The translations under genes were made by a program, and so were the position numbers. A DNA stretch of 63,089 bases from Sphingobium abikonense NBRC 16140 (GTDB lineage Bacteria; Pseudomonadota; Alphaproteobacteria; Sphingomonadales; Sphingomonadaceae): assembly GCF_001598335.1 (NCBI RefSeq), contig NZ_BCYT01000020.1, positions 1-63,089 on the forward strand, read 5' to 3'. The notes beneath the pieces are model-generated. The model had not been told where the DNA came from. It saw only the letters and a list, made by a program, of their open reading frames with translations, and ran no database searches. Each line of letters opens with the position of its first letter. Position 1 is the first letter of the stretch. Of this stretch, positions 41,114 through 51,932 are shown piece by piece.

Positions 41114-42394
41114 TTAAGCTGCCCCGGCTTTACGGTTCTGCTGGTCGATCCAGGTCGACCAGAAACCCGCAACGCTGGCCCAGTCGCTGTCGGTCGCCTG
41201 CGCCAGCGCCGCCTGCGCGCCGGCATAGTCGCCCGAGCGCGCCAAGGCGATACCCAGCCGTGCGTTGACGCGGCCGGCATCCACGCCGCCCTTGGACAGC
41301 GCCAGCCGATATTGCTCAACCGCCTGCGGGAATTGGGCGAGCGATACATAATTGTCGCCCAGGGCGAGCGCTTCCTTTCCGGTCGACGCGGCCGCCGCCT
41401 TTTTGGCCATCGCCGGAAGGCCGGCAATTTCCTTGGTTGCCTTGGGCGTTACGGTCTTGAGCAGCTGGCTGGTGGCGGCCTGTTTGGCGGTCAGCTTCCC
41501 TGCCTTGCGGCCGGCCTCGATTATCGCCTTCGCCTCGGCAAAGAAGCCGGCCTTTTCGGCGAGCTGCGCATAGGCCTGATAGTCCCGCTCGCTCGCCATG
41601 GCGCCATTGGCGGCTTGAAGCCGGTAAAGATCCAACTGGGCCTGCGCCTCCAGATCGGCGGCGGACATATAATTGGTCAAAGCCGAGCGCCAATCCTGCG
41701 GACTGGCCGTTCGCGCGAGGCGTTCCCGATAGAGCGCGCCAACTTCATTGAAATCCTGCGCCTGATAGGCGAGCGATATCGCACGGTCGATCCAGGCCAG
41801 CGGCACCTCTTGCCCAGAGGCGCGCTGACGGGCGAGCGCTTCGCGAAGCAGGGGGCGCGCCTCCTTTGGCTTGTTCCGCCGCAACGCGATGTCAGCGCGC
41901 AGCATGGTCGCGTCTATGCCGTCATATCCCAGCGTCTTGGCATAATCGAGTTGCGCGGTCGCATCGTCATAATTGCCGACCATGAAGGACAGATAGCCTG
42001 CAATATAGCGCAACCGCGGTGCTTCCGCCTTGGGAAGCTCCGGGCTTTTGAAAAGGTCGGTCAACGCGATCCGTTGCGCCTGCACGTCGCGGCGCTGCAC
42101 AGCCAGTTGGTAGCGCATCGCGGCCGCGACATAGGCTTCGAAATCGGATGTTGGCGACAGTGCGCCGATACGCGCTGCCGCCGTTGTGGTATCCCGCGCC
42201 TTCAGTGCCGTTTCGGCCGATGCCGCGCTGGCGCGAAAGCTGTCGGACATGGTGATGGGCGGGCCTGCCACCACGATCTTCTTTTTCTTCGCCGATACCG
42301 GCGCTGTCATCAGCGCGCTCAAGGCGACCGCAATTGCCAGTCCGCCGCGCAATCCGTTCAAACCACCCACAAAAGCCCCCGCCAATCCTGTCAA
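41114..42394 (-). CDS. secreted tetratricopeptide-like repeat protein (first of a tandem pair)
   Basis: A 426-aa frame with signal peptide (LRGGLAIAVALSALMTAPVSA) and helical repeats: YIAGYLSFMVGNYDDATAQL, ADIALRRNKPKEARPLLREA, ALGDNYVSLAQFPQAVEQYR and RLGIALARSGDYAGAQAALA. The start is TTG at 42394; nearby GTG or TTG codons are also possible. The C-terminal half resembles the upstream gene on the same strand (NARLGIA / NTRLGIA; GLW / GFW ends), so the two are diverged paralogues. Periplasmic scaffold or assembly role; function unknown. Confidence 0.7.
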   Translation of the reverse strand: MTGLAGAFVGGLNGLRGGLAIAVALSALMTAPVSAKKKKIVVAGPPITMSDSFRASAASAETALKARDTTTAAARIGALSPTSDFEAYVAAAMRYQLAVQRRDVQAQRIALTDLFKSPELPKAEAPRLRYIAGYLSFMVGNYDDATAQLDYAKTLGYDGIDATMLRADIALRRNKPKEARPLLREALARQRASGQEVPLAWIDRAISLAYQAQDFNEVGALYRERLARTASPQDWRSALTNYMSAADLEAQAQLDLYRLQAANGAMASERDYQAYAQLAEKAGFFAEAKAIIEAGRKAGKLTAKQAATSQLLKTVTPKATKEIAGLPAMAKKAAAASTGKEALALGDNYVSLAQFPQAVEQYRLALSKGGVDAGRVNARLGIALARSGDYAGAQAALAQATDSDWASVAGFWSTWIDQQNRKAGAA

Positions 42395-42436
42395 TCTCGT
42401 CGGTGCGATACCCGCACCGTAACCGCCCTGCCCTGC

Positions 42437-42476
42437 AATAAGAAGGCCGCCGGAACCGTTATCGGCTCCGGCGGCC
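42437..42476 (-). terminator. rho-independent terminator between the tandem repeat-protein genes
   Basis: On the minus strand GGCCGCCGGA pairs with TCCGGCGGCC, plus CGG/CCG inside one mismatch, loop ATAA, followed by TTCTTATT. It begins 9 bp after the stop of the upstream gene, so the downstream paralogue may be partly uncoupled from it. Confidence 0.75.
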
Positions 42477-42484
42477 CAGTGCGA

Positions 42485-43759
42485 TCAGGCGCCCTTGGTG
42501 CCCAGATAGGCCAGCCACAGGCCCGCGATCTGCTTGCGCGCGCCGCCCTGCACGGCTTCAAAGGCGGCCTTGGCCCCGGCCATATCGCCACTCATCGTCT
42601 TGGCGATGCCCAACCGGGTATTCACTTCGTCCGCGTCGACCCCGCCCTTCTGCTTGGCCAGTTCGAACATGGTGGCGGCTTTGGCATAGTCGCCATAGCC
42701 CAGATAAGCGTCGCCGGTCGCTGCAGCGATCTTGCCATTTGCAGCTTTCTGGGCATCCGCTTCCGCAGCCCCCAACGTGCTCTTGTCATTCGCGATCTTG
42801 GGAACGGCGGTCTGATACAGGTCAGCACCTTGGCTGGCGTTCAGCACACCTTTCGAACGGCCTTTATCGATCACCGACTTGACCTCACCATAAATGCCGG
42901 TTTTCGACGCCATTTCGGCATATTCGGTGAAGTCCTGCGCGACCACGAGGCCGTCCGAGGCGCCCAAAAGGCGCAGCACGTCCAGATTTTCGCGGTTGGT
43001 GATGTTGGGATTGGCGCGCTGGAACAGGCGAACCAGGGTGCGCAGATTTTCGCCGCTGGGATTGGCCTGATACGCCATCTTGGCCCATTCCGTCACGTCG
43101 GGCAGCTTGGCGGCCTCAGCGCGACCAACGCCGATCTGATACCATTGGGCAGGCACCTGCTGCCCTGACGCTTTCATGGCATCTGCCGCCGCCTTGAGCG
43201 CGGCCAGACCCTGCTGCGTAAATCCTCGCGCGGGTTCCGCCGACGTGTTGGTCGTTCCGGCCTTGCCGAAATAAGCCTGTGCTATGGTCGGCTGCACGGC
43301 CTCAGCCTTATATCCGGCCGCAAGCGCCGCCTGGCCGCGCTGAATCGCGACATCGTAATCTTTCTGCCCCAGCGCCGCATCGGCGGCGACGGCATTGAAC
43401 TGGCCGGCCTGCTCGGGCGGCGTCAGGCCGCTGTCGAGCATCTGGTTGAGCCCCTCCATCTTGAGAGTCTCGTCATTATTGCCGATGCCAGCGTTCAGCT
43501 TGATCGCCCCGATCTGATATTTGTCGTCATTGGAGGTCGCCTTGCTGTCCGCTTCGGCGAGCGCTGCCTTGGTGGCGGCCAGATCCTTGGCTTCGGACGC
43601 CTTCTGCGCCGCCTGCAGGGCCTTGAGCACGTCGGGCGTGACGTTGAGCTTGGGCCCGGCCTTCTTCTCTTCCTTCTTCGCGGCAAAGGCGGGGGCAGAA
43701 ACCGCGCCGCTCGCCATCGCCAGAGTCAGCGCGAGCGCCACCGGGGTTACAAAACGCAT
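42485..43759 (-). CDS. secreted tetratricopeptide-like repeat protein (second of a tandem pair)
   Basis: From ATG 43759, behind GAGGAG, the protein is 424 aa; ATG 43768 is another start. Signal peptide MRFVTPVALALTLAMASGAV ending near APAFA. Helical repeats include LNVTPDVLKALQAAQKASEA, QIGVGRAEAAKLPDVTEWAK and GDAYLGYGDYAKAATMFELA. It is a paralogue of the next gene downstream. Common in sphingomonads beside gyrA; role unknown. Confidence 0.75.
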   Translation of the reverse strand: MRFVTPVALALTLAMASGAVSAPAFAAKKEEKKAGPKLNVTPDVLKALQAAQKASEAKDLAATKAALAEADSKATSNDDKYQIGAIKLNAGIGNNDETLKMEGLNQMLDSGLTPPEQAGQFNAVAADAALGQKDYDVAIQRGQAALAAGYKAEAVQPTIAQAYFGKAGTTNTSAEPARGFTQQGLAALKAAADAMKASGQQVPAQWYQIGVGRAEAAKLPDVTEWAKMAYQANPSGENLRTLVRLFQRANPNITNRENLDVLRLLGASDGLVVAQDFTEYAEMASKTGIYGEVKSVIDKGRSKGVLNASQGADLYQTAVPKIANDKSTLGAAEADAQKAANGKIAAATGDAYLGYGDYAKAATMFELAKQKGGVDADEVNTRLGIAKTMSGDMAGAKAAFEAVQGGARKQIAGLWLAYLGTKGA

Positions 43760-43992
43760 GATCCTCATCTCCTCTGCACCTGTATCCAGGCGACCTTCCA
43801 GGGTTTGGCAACCGGTTAGGGGCCGGCGCGTGAACGGGCTTTGAACAAGCCTAAATCGGAGTGATTTGCAACCTCTATGCGCAGCTTTCGTTCCGGGCGG
43901 CGCGCCTGACGCGCGCGCGCGAGGGGTGACAGATTTGTTTCGCTGGGCTAGTGCTTGGACATCGCAACGCACCATCCAAAAAGAGAATCGCA

Positions 43993-46683
43993 TTGACCGA
44001 CGAGACCGTCCTCGCCGACCCTTCGGATATCAGCCCCATCTCCATCGTTGATGAGATGAAGGCCAGCTATCTCGATTACGCCATGTCCGTCATCGTCGCC
44101 CGCGCCTTGCCGGACGTGCGCGACGGGTTGAAGCCGGTCCACCGGCGCATTCTCTTCTCTGCCCAGGAATCGGGCTTCGTCTACAACCGTCCCTATCGCA
44201 AGTCCGCCCGCTTGGTCGGTGAGGTGATGGGTAAATATCACCCGCATGGCGACAGTTCGATCTACGACGCCTTGGCGCGGATGACGCAGGACTGGTCGAT
44301 GCGCGTGCCGCTGATCGACGGCCAGGGCAATTTCGGCTCCATGGACCCCGATCCGCCGGCGGCGATGCGCTATACCGAAGCGCGCCTCGCGAAGGTGGCC
44401 AACGCGCTGCTGGAGGACCTCGACAAGGATACGGTCGACTTCACGCCCAACTATGACGCGTCGGAAAGCGAGCCGCAGGTTCTGCCGGCCCGCTTCCCCA
44501 ATTTGCTGGTCAACGGCGCGGGCGGCATCGCGGTGGGCATGGCGACCAACATCCCGCCGCATAACTTGGGCGAAGTGCTGCGCGCGTGCCTTGCCTATAT
44601 CGACAATCCCGGCATCACCACCGACGAACTGATCCAGATCGTCCCCGGCCCCGATTTCCCGACGGCGCCGCTAATCCTTGGCCAGTCCGGCGCACGGAGC
44701 GCCTACAATACCGGGCGTGGTTCGATCATCATGCGCGCGCGGCACGATGTCGAGGAAGGACGCGGCGACCGGCGCTCCATCGTGCTGACGTCCATCCCCT
44801 ATCAGGTCGGCAAGTCCGGTCTTGTCGAGAAGGTCGCCGAAGCCGCCAAGGACAAACGGATCGAGGGCATCAGCGACATCCGCGACGAATCGAGCCGCGA
44901 AGGCGTGCGCATCGTCATGGACTTGAAGCGCGACGCGACCCCCGAAGTCGTGCTCAACCAGCTTTGGCGCAACACGCCCGCGCAGTCGAGCTTCCCGGCG
45001 AACATGCTCGCCATTCGCGGCGGCCGCCCGGAAGTCCTGGGCCTGCGCGACATCATCGAAGCCTTCATCAAGTTCCGCGAAGAGGTCATCACCCGGCGGA
45101 CCAAATATGAACTGAACAAGGCGCGCGACCGGGCGCATATCTTGCTCGGCCTGGTGGTCGCCGTCACCAATCTGGACGAGGTGGTGAAGATCATCCGTGG
45201 ATCGTCCAGCCCGGCCGAAGCGCGCGAGGCTCTGCTGGCGCGCGAATGGCCGATCGGCGAGATCGCATCCTATCTGCGACTGGTCGAAGCGATCGAAGGC
45301 GATATCGAGGGCGACACATATAAGCTGTCGGACATTCAGGTGCGCGCGATCCTGGATCTGCGCCTGCACCGGCTGACGGCGCTCGGCCGTGACGAAATCG
45401 GCAAGGAACTGGCGGAACTGGCCGAAGCCATCACCGAATATCTCGCCATCCTCGCCGACCGCGTCAAACTCTATGCCGTCATGCGCGAGGAGTTCGAAGC
45501 GATCGAGAGCGAATTTGCGACGCCGCGCCTGTCGGAAATCACCGCCGCTGCCGACGGGATCGACGATGAAGACTTGATCGAGCGCGAAGACATGGTCGTC
45601 ACCGTGACCATGCAGGGCTATATCAAGCGCACGCCGCTCGATACCTTCCGGGCGCAGGCGCGCGGCGGCAAGGGACGCAGCGGCATGGCGACCAAGGATG
45701 AGGACGCCGTCACCGAATTGTTCGTGACCTCGACCCATACGCCGGTCCTGTTTTTCTCCACCGCTGGCAAGGTCTATCGCCTCAAGGTCTGGCGTCTGCC
45801 AGAAGGCGGGCCTGCGACGCGCGGGCGGCCGATGGTCAATCTGCTGCCGCTGGGACCGGGCGAAACCATTTCCACCGTCCTGCCGCTGCCGGAGGATGAG
45901 GCGGAATGGGCCGATCTGCACGTCATGTTCGCGACCGCCAAGGGATCGGTCCGCCGCAACAGCATGGACGCCTTTGCCAACGTCCCATCCAACGGCAAGA
46001 TCGCGATGAAGTTCGAGGGCGAGGATGAGGATGACCGGCTGATCGGCGTTGCCCTGCTCGACGAAAGCGACGACGTGCTGCTCGCCACCCATATGGGCAA
46101 GGCGATCCGCTTCCAGGCGGAGGATGTGCGCGAATTTCAGAGCCGCAATTCGACCGGCGTACGCGGCATGAAGCTGGCCGATGGCGACTCGGTGATTTCG
46201 CTGTCCGTGCTGCATCGGTCGGGTGCGGACGCTGAGCAGCGTGAGGAATATCTGCGCTTCGCCCCGTGGAAACCGGAAAAGGACGGCGAGATGCAGGACC
46301 TGGAGGTCTTTGCCCGCATGCAGGAGAATGAGCAGTTCATCCTGACCGTGTGCGCCAATGGCTATGGCAAGCTGTCGTCCGCCTATGAATATCGCCGCAC
46401 CGGGCGCGGTGGACAGGGGATCACCAACATCGACAATATCGGTCGCAATGGTCCGGTGGTCGCCAGCTTCCCCGCGACTCGCGCCGATCAGCTGATGCTC
46501 GTGACGGATCAGGCGAAGCTTATCCGTATGGGTCTTGATTCGCTGCGTGTCATCGGCCGCAATTCGGCGGGCGTGCGCCTGTTCAATGTGGCCGACAATG
46601 AGCATGTCGTCAGCGCCGCGAAGATCGAGGAGAGCGAAGCGGAGGCCGATCCGGACGGCGAAGGCGACAGCAGCGAGGCATGA
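43993..46683 (+). CDS. gyrA: DNA gyrase subunit A
   Basis: Start is probably TTG 43993 ([20 protein letters not shown]), with AAGAG upstream; the frame is open from GTG 43951. At 896 aa it has the breakage-rejoining domain with [16 protein letters not shown] (Ser83 and Asp87 equivalents present, the quinolone-sensitive state), catalytic Tyr in [10 protein letters not shown], and a C-terminal six-blade domain with GRGGQGI (GyrA box). An acidic tail ends it. The DUF952 gene overlaps the stop. Confidence 0.97.
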   Translation: MTDETVLADPSDISPISIVDEMKASYLDYAMSVIVARALPDVRDGLKPVHRRILFSAQESGFVYNRPYRKSARLVGEVMGKYHPHGDSSIYDALARMTQDWSMRVPLIDGQGNFGSMDPDPPAAMRYTEARLAKVANALLEDLDKDTVDFTPNYDASESEPQVLPARFPNLLVNGAGGIAVGMATNIPPHNLGEVLRACLAYIDNPGITTDELIQIVPGPDFPTAPLILGQSGARSAYNTGRGSIIMRARHDVEEGRGDRRSIVLTSIPYQVGKSGLVEKVAEAAKDKRIEGISDIRDESSREGVRIVMDLKRDATPEVVLNQLWRNTPAQSSFPANMLAIRGGRPEVLGLRDIIEAFIKFREEVITRRTKYELNKARDRAHILLGLVVAVTNLDEVVKIIRGSSSPAEAREALLAREWPIGEIASYLRLVEAIEGDIEGDTYKLSDIQVRAILDLRLHRLTALGRDEIGKELAELAEAITEYLAILADRVKLYAVMREEFEAIESEFATPRLSEITAAADGIDDEDLIEREDMVVTVTMQGYIKRTPLDTFRAQARGGKGRSGMATKDEDAVTELFVTSTHTPVLFFSTAGKVYRLKVWRLPEGGPATRGRPMVNLLPLGPGETISTVLPLPEDEAEWADLHVMFATAKGSVRRNSMDAFANVPSNGKIAMKFEGEDEDDRLIGVALLDESDDVLLATHMGKAIRFQAEDVREFQSRNSTGVRGMKLADGDSVISLSVLHRSGADAEQREEYLRFAPWKPEKDGEMQDLEVFARMQENEQFILTVCANGYGKLSSAYEYRRTGRGGQGITNIDNIGRNGPVVASFPATRADQLMLVTDQAKLIRMGLDSLRVIGRNSAGVRLFNVADNEHVVSAAKIEESEAEADPDGEGDSSEA

Positions 46684-47027
46684 GCGAGCTGTTCGCCTAC
46701 AAGGTGCTGACCGCAGAGCAGTTCGACCAGTTCAAGGCCGACGGCGTGTTCAAGGGTGCGCCGGTCGACCTGGCCGATGGCTATATTCACATGTCGACGC
46801 GCGAACAGGCGGCGGAGACGGTGGCGAAGCATTTTGCCGGGCAGGATCGGCTGGTCATGCTGATGATCGACCTCGCGCCCTTTGGCGATGCGGTGAAATG
46901 GGAGGTGTCGCGCGGCGGGGCGCTTTTCCCGCATCTCTATAGAGACCTGCCGATGAGCGCGGTCGCGGGCAAGGTGGTCCTGCGCATTGGCGATGATGGC
47001 CAGCATCAGTTTCCGGCCGGATTTTAA
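46680..47027 (+). CDS. DUF952 family protein
   Basis: 115 aa, overlapping the gyrA stop by 4 nt. It shows FKGAPVDLADGYIHMSTREQ, AAETVAKHFAGQDRLVML, GGALFPHLYRDLP, the DUF952 pattern, whose fold resembles ADP-ribosyltransferase-like proteins. Function is unknown. Coupling to gyrA is probably only operon packing. Confidence 0.88.
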   Translation: MSELFAYKVLTAEQFDQFKADGVFKGAPVDLADGYIHMSTREQAAETVAKHFAGQDRLVMLMIDLAPFGDAVKWEVSRGGALFPHLYRDLPMSAVAGKVVLRIGDDGQHQFPAGF

Positions 47028-47057
47028 TCTCATAGCCGCTGGCGTTGAGACTATATC

Positions 47058-48176
47058 TCAGCTGGGCAAACGAGACATGCTCGTGACCCGGCCGCGCTTC
47101 ACGCGATAAAGCCAACCGCCCCAGCGAATGTCATTCGACATGGCAGCCGCTAGCTGGACCGCGAGATGCGCCCATGTGACCACGAAGGGGGTGGCCATGT
47201 CCCAATAGAGTGAGCGCTGCGCCACCTTCGCCTGGTTAGGTTCGAGCACGGAAGTCACGATCTTCCGTCGGATCAGCGCCCGGCCCCAGGCTGCCCCGTA
47301 GCCGATTGCGATCGCCGTCCAGCTGCCCCAGCCGATCGCCCACAGCCAGGCGGCCGATTGCACCGCGACGACGCCAGTCGCGATGCCCCACATGCGCAGG
47401 CTGTTGGTGCGGACGTGCCGATATTGGCGGACGCCAAAGGCCAGCAAGTCGGCGGCGCGACCCTCGATCGGGCTGGCGACGAGCAGATCGCGCACCGGCC
47501 GCATCCGCAATTTCGCGCGCCATCCGGCAAGGCCAATGCTCATATCGTCGGACAGTCGCCCCGCCAGCACCGCGTCCAGGTCCAGACGGTCAGCCCCCGC
47601 GCGCGTCATCGCCATCGCCCCGCCCCAGGGCATGGTGGCAGTGGCCGAACGCGGCAAGGTCGCGAGCTGCATTTCCACGGCGCCGACCAGACCCGACATC
47701 CATCCACGACCGGGCAGCAGCAGGCGATAGCCGGTCACAATATCCGCCTTGTCGCGCACCAGCGGAAACAGCAGCCGCCCGAGCAGCCGCGCGGGTGGGA
47801 CAATGTCGGCGTCCAGAAAAACCAGATAGCGGTCTTCAAGCCTTAATTCCCGCAGGGCCGCGCGCAGCTTGTGCACCTTCTGCCCTTCACCTTCGGCAAC
47901 GCCGGCAGCGACCAATTGCACCCAGTCGCCCTCGCGCGCCGCCAGGTCGCGCGCGGCGGGGCAGTCCCCCGATGTTGCCAGGATCAGGCGAAAGCAGACA
48001 TGCTGCGCCTTCAATCGTGCGATGAGATTGGGCGACCCGTCCCAATCGTCGCGCAGGCTCAGCACGACGGCAACGCCCTCTGGCGCCTCTTCCTTCCGCT
48101 CAGTCGGCAGGTGACGCCAATAGGTCGCCACGCCGATCAGGGTGAGCATCTGAAGAATTGCCCAGAGCCATATCAT
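47058..48176 (-). CDS. GT2/GT21 glycosyltransferase, ceramide-glucosyltransferase-like
   Basis: From ATG 48176 (MIWLWAILQMLTL) the protein is 372 aa: an N-terminal membrane anchor, VAVVLSLRDDWDG, FLDADIVPPARLL (DxD metal motif), MPWGGAMAMTRAG, LSDDMSIGLAGWRAKLRM, a YRHVRTNSLRMW motif in the place of (Q/R)xxRW, then C-terminal membrane helices. This order matches the ceramide glucosyltransferase/HpnI family. Sphingomonads carry glycosphingolipids in place of LPS, so ceramide is a natural acceptor, but this is inference. The longer open frame upstream overlaps the divergent acyltransferase gene and is rejected. Confidence 0.8.
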   Translation of the reverse strand: MIWLWAILQMLTLIGVATYWRHLPTERKEEAPEGVAVVLSLRDDWDGSPNLIARLKAQHVCFRLILATSGDCPAARDLAAREGDWVQLVAAGVAEGEGQKVHKLRAALRELRLEDRYLVFLDADIVPPARLLGRLLFPLVRDKADIVTGYRLLLPGRGWMSGLVGAVEMQLATLPRSATATMPWGGAMAMTRAGADRLDLDAVLAGRLSDDMSIGLAGWRAKLRMRPVRDLLVASPIEGRAADLLAFGVRQYRHVRTNSLRMWGIATGVVAVQSAAWLWAIGWGSWTAIAIGYGAAWGRALIRRKIVTSVLEPNQAKVAQRSLYWDMATPFVVTWAHLAVQLAAAMSNDIRWGGWLYRVKRGRVTSMSRLPS

Positions 48177-48229
48177 CCTTGCCGCCGCACCCTTTACCGT
48201 TTCGACCGCTGCTGTATGACGCTCGGCCC

Positions 48230-49117
48230 ATGCTCTCCAACCCCTTTCTCTTCGCGCTGATGCGTCATCTACCCGCGCCCATGGCGTCGTCGCTTGGCGG
48301 ATGGCTGTCGGCGCATGTCGCGCGGCGCAACATGAAACTGCGCGATGCGCGGGCACGGGCCAATCTGGCGATCCTGCGGCCTGATCTGCCCGAAGCCGAG
48401 CGCGAGGCGATTTTGACCCGGCGATGGGTCAATGTCGGGCGGACCATGGCGGAACTGGCCAATATCGACCGGCTGGTAAATGACGCGCATGTGCGGGTCA
48501 TTGATGCGGCGGGCTACAGCCAGGTTCTGGATGGTCCCGGCCCGATGATCGCGCTTACCTGTCATCTGGGCAATTGGGATTTGCTCGCCGCGCACATCAA
48601 ATGGTCGACCGACCGGCCGGGCCTGGGCGTCTATGAAGACCCCGAAGACCCAAGGATCGCCGCTCAACTTAAGAAAGCGCGCTCCAGCTATATGGGCGAG
48701 GCGATCGGCGGCGAGGGCGCGGCGCGGGGTGTGCTCAAGCATCTGACGCAGAAGGACCGTGCGACGCTCTATATCCTGGCCGATGAGAGGCGCGAGCGGC
48801 AAGTGTGGTTCCCGACCTTCGGCCGGCCGCTGGCGCCTTCGGGCAACTTGTCGATCGCGCTGCGACTGGCGCGCAAGGTCGGCGCGCGCATCCTGCCCTT
48901 CTACCTGCTGCGCACCAAAGGTCCCCGGTTTGACTTGCATTGGCATGCGCCGATTGACCCCAGGGATATGAGCGATGCCGCCATCATCGCCGCGCTGGAC
49001 GCCTATCTGGGCGCGGCATGTGTCGCTCATGCCGACCAGTGGCTGGCGCTGCATGACATGGATTTGACCATGGAGGGCCATCGCCCGCCATGTGACTTCG
49101 CGTCGGATCACCGCTAA
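48230..49117 (+). CDS. LpxL/HtrB-family acyltransferase
   Basis: From ATG 48230 it is 295 aa, with ALTCHLGNWDLLAAH (HxxxxD catalytic motif), GGEGAARGVLKHLTQKDRAT, FGRPLAPSGNLSIALRLA and ILPFYLLR. Family members transfer acyl chains to lipid A or to other lipids at the inner membrane. Since sphingomonads lack typical lipid A, the acceptor is unclear. It is divergent from the glycosyltransferase (53 bp between starts), suggesting a joint role in envelope lipid synthesis. trpF follows after 9 bp. Confidence 0.87.
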   Translation: MLSNPFLFALMRHLPAPMASSLGGWLSAHVARRNMKLRDARARANLAILRPDLPEAEREAILTRRWVNVGRTMAELANIDRLVNDAHVRVIDAAGYSQVLDGPGPMIALTCHLGNWDLLAAHIKWSTDRPGLGVYEDPEDPRIAAQLKKARSSYMGEAIGGEGAARGVLKHLTQKDRATLYILADERRERQVWFPTFGRPLAPSGNLSIALRLARKVGARILPFYLLRTKGPRFDLHWHAPIDPRDMSDAAIIAALDAYLGAACVAHADQWLALHDMDLTMEGHRPPCDFASDHR

Positions 49118-49126
49118 AGCGCGGCC

Positions 49127-49771
49127 ATGTCCCGACTCGCGATCAAGATTTGCGGCCTGTCGACGGCCGAAACCGTCGGCGCGGCCGTGCGCGCGGGGGC
49201 GACCCATTTGGGCTTTGTGCATTTCCCCAAAAGCCCGCGCCATGTGGAGGCTGACCAGATGCGCGCGCTCGCCGCGCCTGTGCCGACGTATGTCGAGCGG
49301 GTCGCCGTTGTGGTGGATGCCGACGACGCGGACCTGGCGCGCATCGCCGAAACCGGAGCGATTAGCGCCTTGCAATTGCATGGCAAGGAAAGCCCCGAAC
49401 GCGCAGCCGCCGTCCGCGCGCGCTTCGGACTGCCGGTGTGGAAGGCCATTTCCGTGAAAACGCGGTCCGACGTAGAGGGTGCGGCCGCCTATGCCGGGGC
49501 CGTTGATCGCCTGCTGTTCGACGCCAAGACGCCCGATGGCGCCGCGCTGCCCGGCGGCATGGGCCTGCGCTTTGACTGGGGATTGCTGCGCGGCGTAGCG
49601 ATCCCCGCCCCCTGGGGCCTGTCGGGCGGGCTGTCCATCGCCAATGTCTGCGACGCCATCCGCGAAACCGGCGCGCCGCTGATCGACATTTCGTCGGGTG
49701 TGGAAGACGTGCCAGGCATCAAGAGTGTGGACAAGATCATGGCCTTCTGCAAAGCGGTATCTGCATGTTGA
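49127..49771 (+). CDS. trpF: phosphoribosylanthranilate isomerase
   Basis: A 214-aa TIM barrel opening MSRLAIKICGLSTAETV (catalytic Cys in KICG), then HLGFVHFPKSPRHV, LQLHGKE, LFDAKTPDG (catalytic Asp) and GLSGGLSIANV. It makes CdRP in tryptophan synthesis. It is followed after 104 bp by trpB. Confidence 0.96.
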   Translation: MSRLAIKICGLSTAETVGAAVRAGATHLGFVHFPKSPRHVEADQMRALAAPVPTYVERVAVVVDADDADLARIAETGAISALQLHGKESPERAAAVRARFGLPVWKAISVKTRSDVEGAAAYAGAVDRLLFDAKTPDGAALPGGMGLRFDWGLLRGVAIPAPWGLSGGLSIANVCDAIRETGAPLIDISSGVEDVPGIKSVDKIMAFCKAVSAC

Positions 49772-49875
49772 CGCTCCCCGCCCCTGCCCCGCGCATTGAA
49801 GGACGATGGCGCTGATCGCGTGCCAGCCGGCACCTGCGACCGCCCTTATTTTCGTCCTTCTGGAAAGACCGATTC

Positions 49876-51117
49876 ATGACTGACACCATCGCCCTGCCCA
49901 ACAGCCTGCGCAGCCAGCCCGACGCCAATGGCCATTTCGGCGCGTTCGGCGGTCGTTACGTCGCCGAAACGCTGATGCCGCTGATCTTGGAATTGGAAAA
50001 GGTCTACAACGCCGCCAAGGCGGACCCGGCGTTCGACGCGGAGATGGCCGAACTGCTCCGCACCTATGTTGGCCGCCCCAACCCGCTTTATTATGCCGGG
50101 CGGTTGACCGAGGCGCTGCGCGCAAAGGCGGAACCCGGCAAGGGCGCGAAAATCTATCTGAAGCGCGAGGAACTCAACCACACCGGCGCGCACAAGATCA
50201 ATAATTGTATTGGGCAAGCATTGCTCGCCCGCCGCATGGGCAAGAAGAAGGTCATCGCGGAAACCGGGGCTGGCCAGCATGGCGTCGCCACTGCGACCGT
50301 CGCGGCGCTCTTTGGCCTGGAATGCAAGATTTTCATGGGCGCCAAGGATGTCGAGCGGCAGAAGCCCAACGTCTTTCGCATGAAGCTGCTCGGCGCGGAA
50401 GTCATCCCGGTACATTCCGGATCGTCCACGCTCAAGGACTCGATGAACGACGCGCTGCGCCATTGGGTGTCGAACGTGCATGACACCTTTTACATCATCG
50501 GCACGGCGGCGGGGCCGCACCCCTATCCCGAACTGGTGCGCGATTTCCAGTCGGTGATCGGCAAGGAAACCCGCGCGCAGATGCTGGAAGCCGAAGGGCG
50601 CCTGCCCGACATGCTGATCGCCCCGGTCGGTGGCGGGTCCAACGCCATCGGCATGTTCCACCCCTTCCTCGACGATCCGGAAGTGGCGATGATCGGCGTG
50701 GAGGCGGCTGGCGAAGGGCTGACCGGCAAGCATGCGGCCAGCCTGGCGGGCGGCGCATCAGGCATATTGCACGGCAACCGTACCTATCTGCTTCAGGATG
50801 AGGACGGCCAGATCACCGAAGCGCACAGCATTTCCGCCGGCCTTGATTACCCGGGCATCGGCCCCGAACATAGCTGGCTGCACGAAATCGGCCGGGTCAA
50901 ATATATGCCGATCAAGGACGACGAGGCGCTGGAAAGCTTCCAGTCGCTTTCGCGCCTCGAAGGCATCATTCCCGCGCTCGAATCCGCCCACGCCATCGCC
51001 GCCGCCGAGCAGGTCGCCCCGGCGCTGGACGCGGACAAGATCATCGTCGTCAACCTGTCGGGTCGCGGCGACAAGGACATCTTCACCGTGGCCGATGCGC
51101 TGGGAGTGGAGATGTGA
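49876..51117 (+). CDS. trpB: tryptophan synthase beta subunit
   Basis: A 413-aa PLP enzyme with [33 protein letters not shown] (PLP lysine), [33 protein letters not shown] and [14 protein letters not shown]. It joins indole and serine. The ribosome binding site CTGGAAAGACC is modest. The trpA start overlaps the stop. Confidence 0.97.
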   Translation: MTDTIALPNSLRSQPDANGHFGAFGGRYVAETLMPLILELEKVYNAAKADPAFDAEMAELLRTYVGRPNPLYYAGRLTEALRAKAEPGKGAKIYLKREELNHTGAHKINNCIGQALLARRMGKKKVIAETGAGQHGVATATVAALFGLECKIFMGAKDVERQKPNVFRMKLLGAEVIPVHSGSSTLKDSMNDALRHWVSNVHDTFYIIGTAAGPHPYPELVRDFQSVIGKETRAQMLEAEGRLPDMLIAPVGGGSNAIGMFHPFLDDPEVAMIGVEAAGEGLTGKHAASLAGGASGILHGNRTYLLQDEDGQITEAHSISAGLDYPGIGPEHSWLHEIGRVKYMPIKDDEALESFQSLSRLEGIIPALESAHAIAAAEQVAPALDADKIIVVNLSGRGDKDIFTVADALGVEM

Positions 51118-51932
51118 TGGATCGCCTTTCCACCCGCTTCGCCGCCTGCAAGGCGCAGGGCCGCGCCGCGCTCATCACCTTCGTGACGGCGGGGGACCCC
51201 GACGTCGCGTCCACGCCCGCCATCCTGGATGCGCTGGTCGCGGGCGGCGCGGATATCATCGAGCTTGGCATGCCCTTCACCGATCCCATGGCTGATGGGC
51301 CGGCGATTGAACTGGCGAACCTGCGCAGCTTGGGATCGGGCACGAAGACGAAGGACATATTCGCCATCGCCGCCGATTTCCGCGCGCGCCATCCCGACAC
51401 GCCGCTCATCCTGATGGGCTATGCCAATCCCATGCTGGTGCGCGGCGCGAACTGGTTCGCGGATCAGTGCAAAGCGGCTGGCATTGATGGCGTCATTTGC
51501 GTCGACGTGCCGCCCGAAGAGGATGCCGAGATCGGCCCAGCCCTGCGCGCGGCCAGCGTCCATCCGGTGCGCCTGGCGACGCCGACTACGGATGCGCAGC
51601 GCCTGCCCGCGGTTCTCGAGGGCGCGAGCGGGTTCCTCTACCATGTCGCGGTCGCTGGCGTGACCGGCAAGCAGCAGGCGGCGCAATCGTCGATCGAGAT
51701 AGCCGTCGCCCGATTGAAGGCCGCGACCGACCTGCCGGTGGCGGTCGGCTTTGGCGTCCGCACGCCAGAACAGGCCGCCGCGATCGGCCGCGTGGCCGAT
51801 GGCGTCGTCGTCGGATCGGCAATCGTCGACATCGTCGGCAGCCATGGTGATGCCGCCGCGCCCTTCGTCCAGGAATTCGTCGCCGCGCTGCGCGGTGCGC
51901 TCACCCATCAAGCCCAAGAGACTGCCGCATGA
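51117..51932 (+). CDS. trpA: tryptophan synthase alpha subunit
   Basis: A 271-aa TIM barrel. ATG 51117 overlaps the trpB stop (TGATG); GTG 51114 is possible. It carries [30 protein letters not shown] (catalytic Glu/Asp) and [13 protein letters not shown]. It cleaves indoleglycerol phosphate and passes indole to TrpB. accD overlaps its stop. Confidence 0.97.
   Translation: MDRLSTRFAACKAQGRAALITFVTAGDPDVASTPAILDALVAGGADIIELGMPFTDPMADGPAIELANLRSLGSGTKTKDIFAIAADFRARHPDTPLILMGYANPMLVRGANWFADQCKAAGIDGVICVDVPPEEDAEIGPALRAASVHPVRLATPTTDAQRLPAVLEGASGFLYHVAVAGVTGKQQAAQSSIEIAVARLKAATDLPVAVGFGVRTPEQAAAIGRVADGVVVGSAIVDIVGSHGDAAAPFVQEFVAALRGALTHQAQETAA

Noticed and set aside
41312..43168. 618-codon plus-strand ORF opposite the repeat proteins
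   Set aside because: It crosses a terminator hairpin and two genes with clear signal peptides on the other strand.
44671..46605. 644-codon minus-strand ORF opposite gyrA
   Set aside because: Antisense frame of a certain gene; His/Asp-rich and unlike any family.
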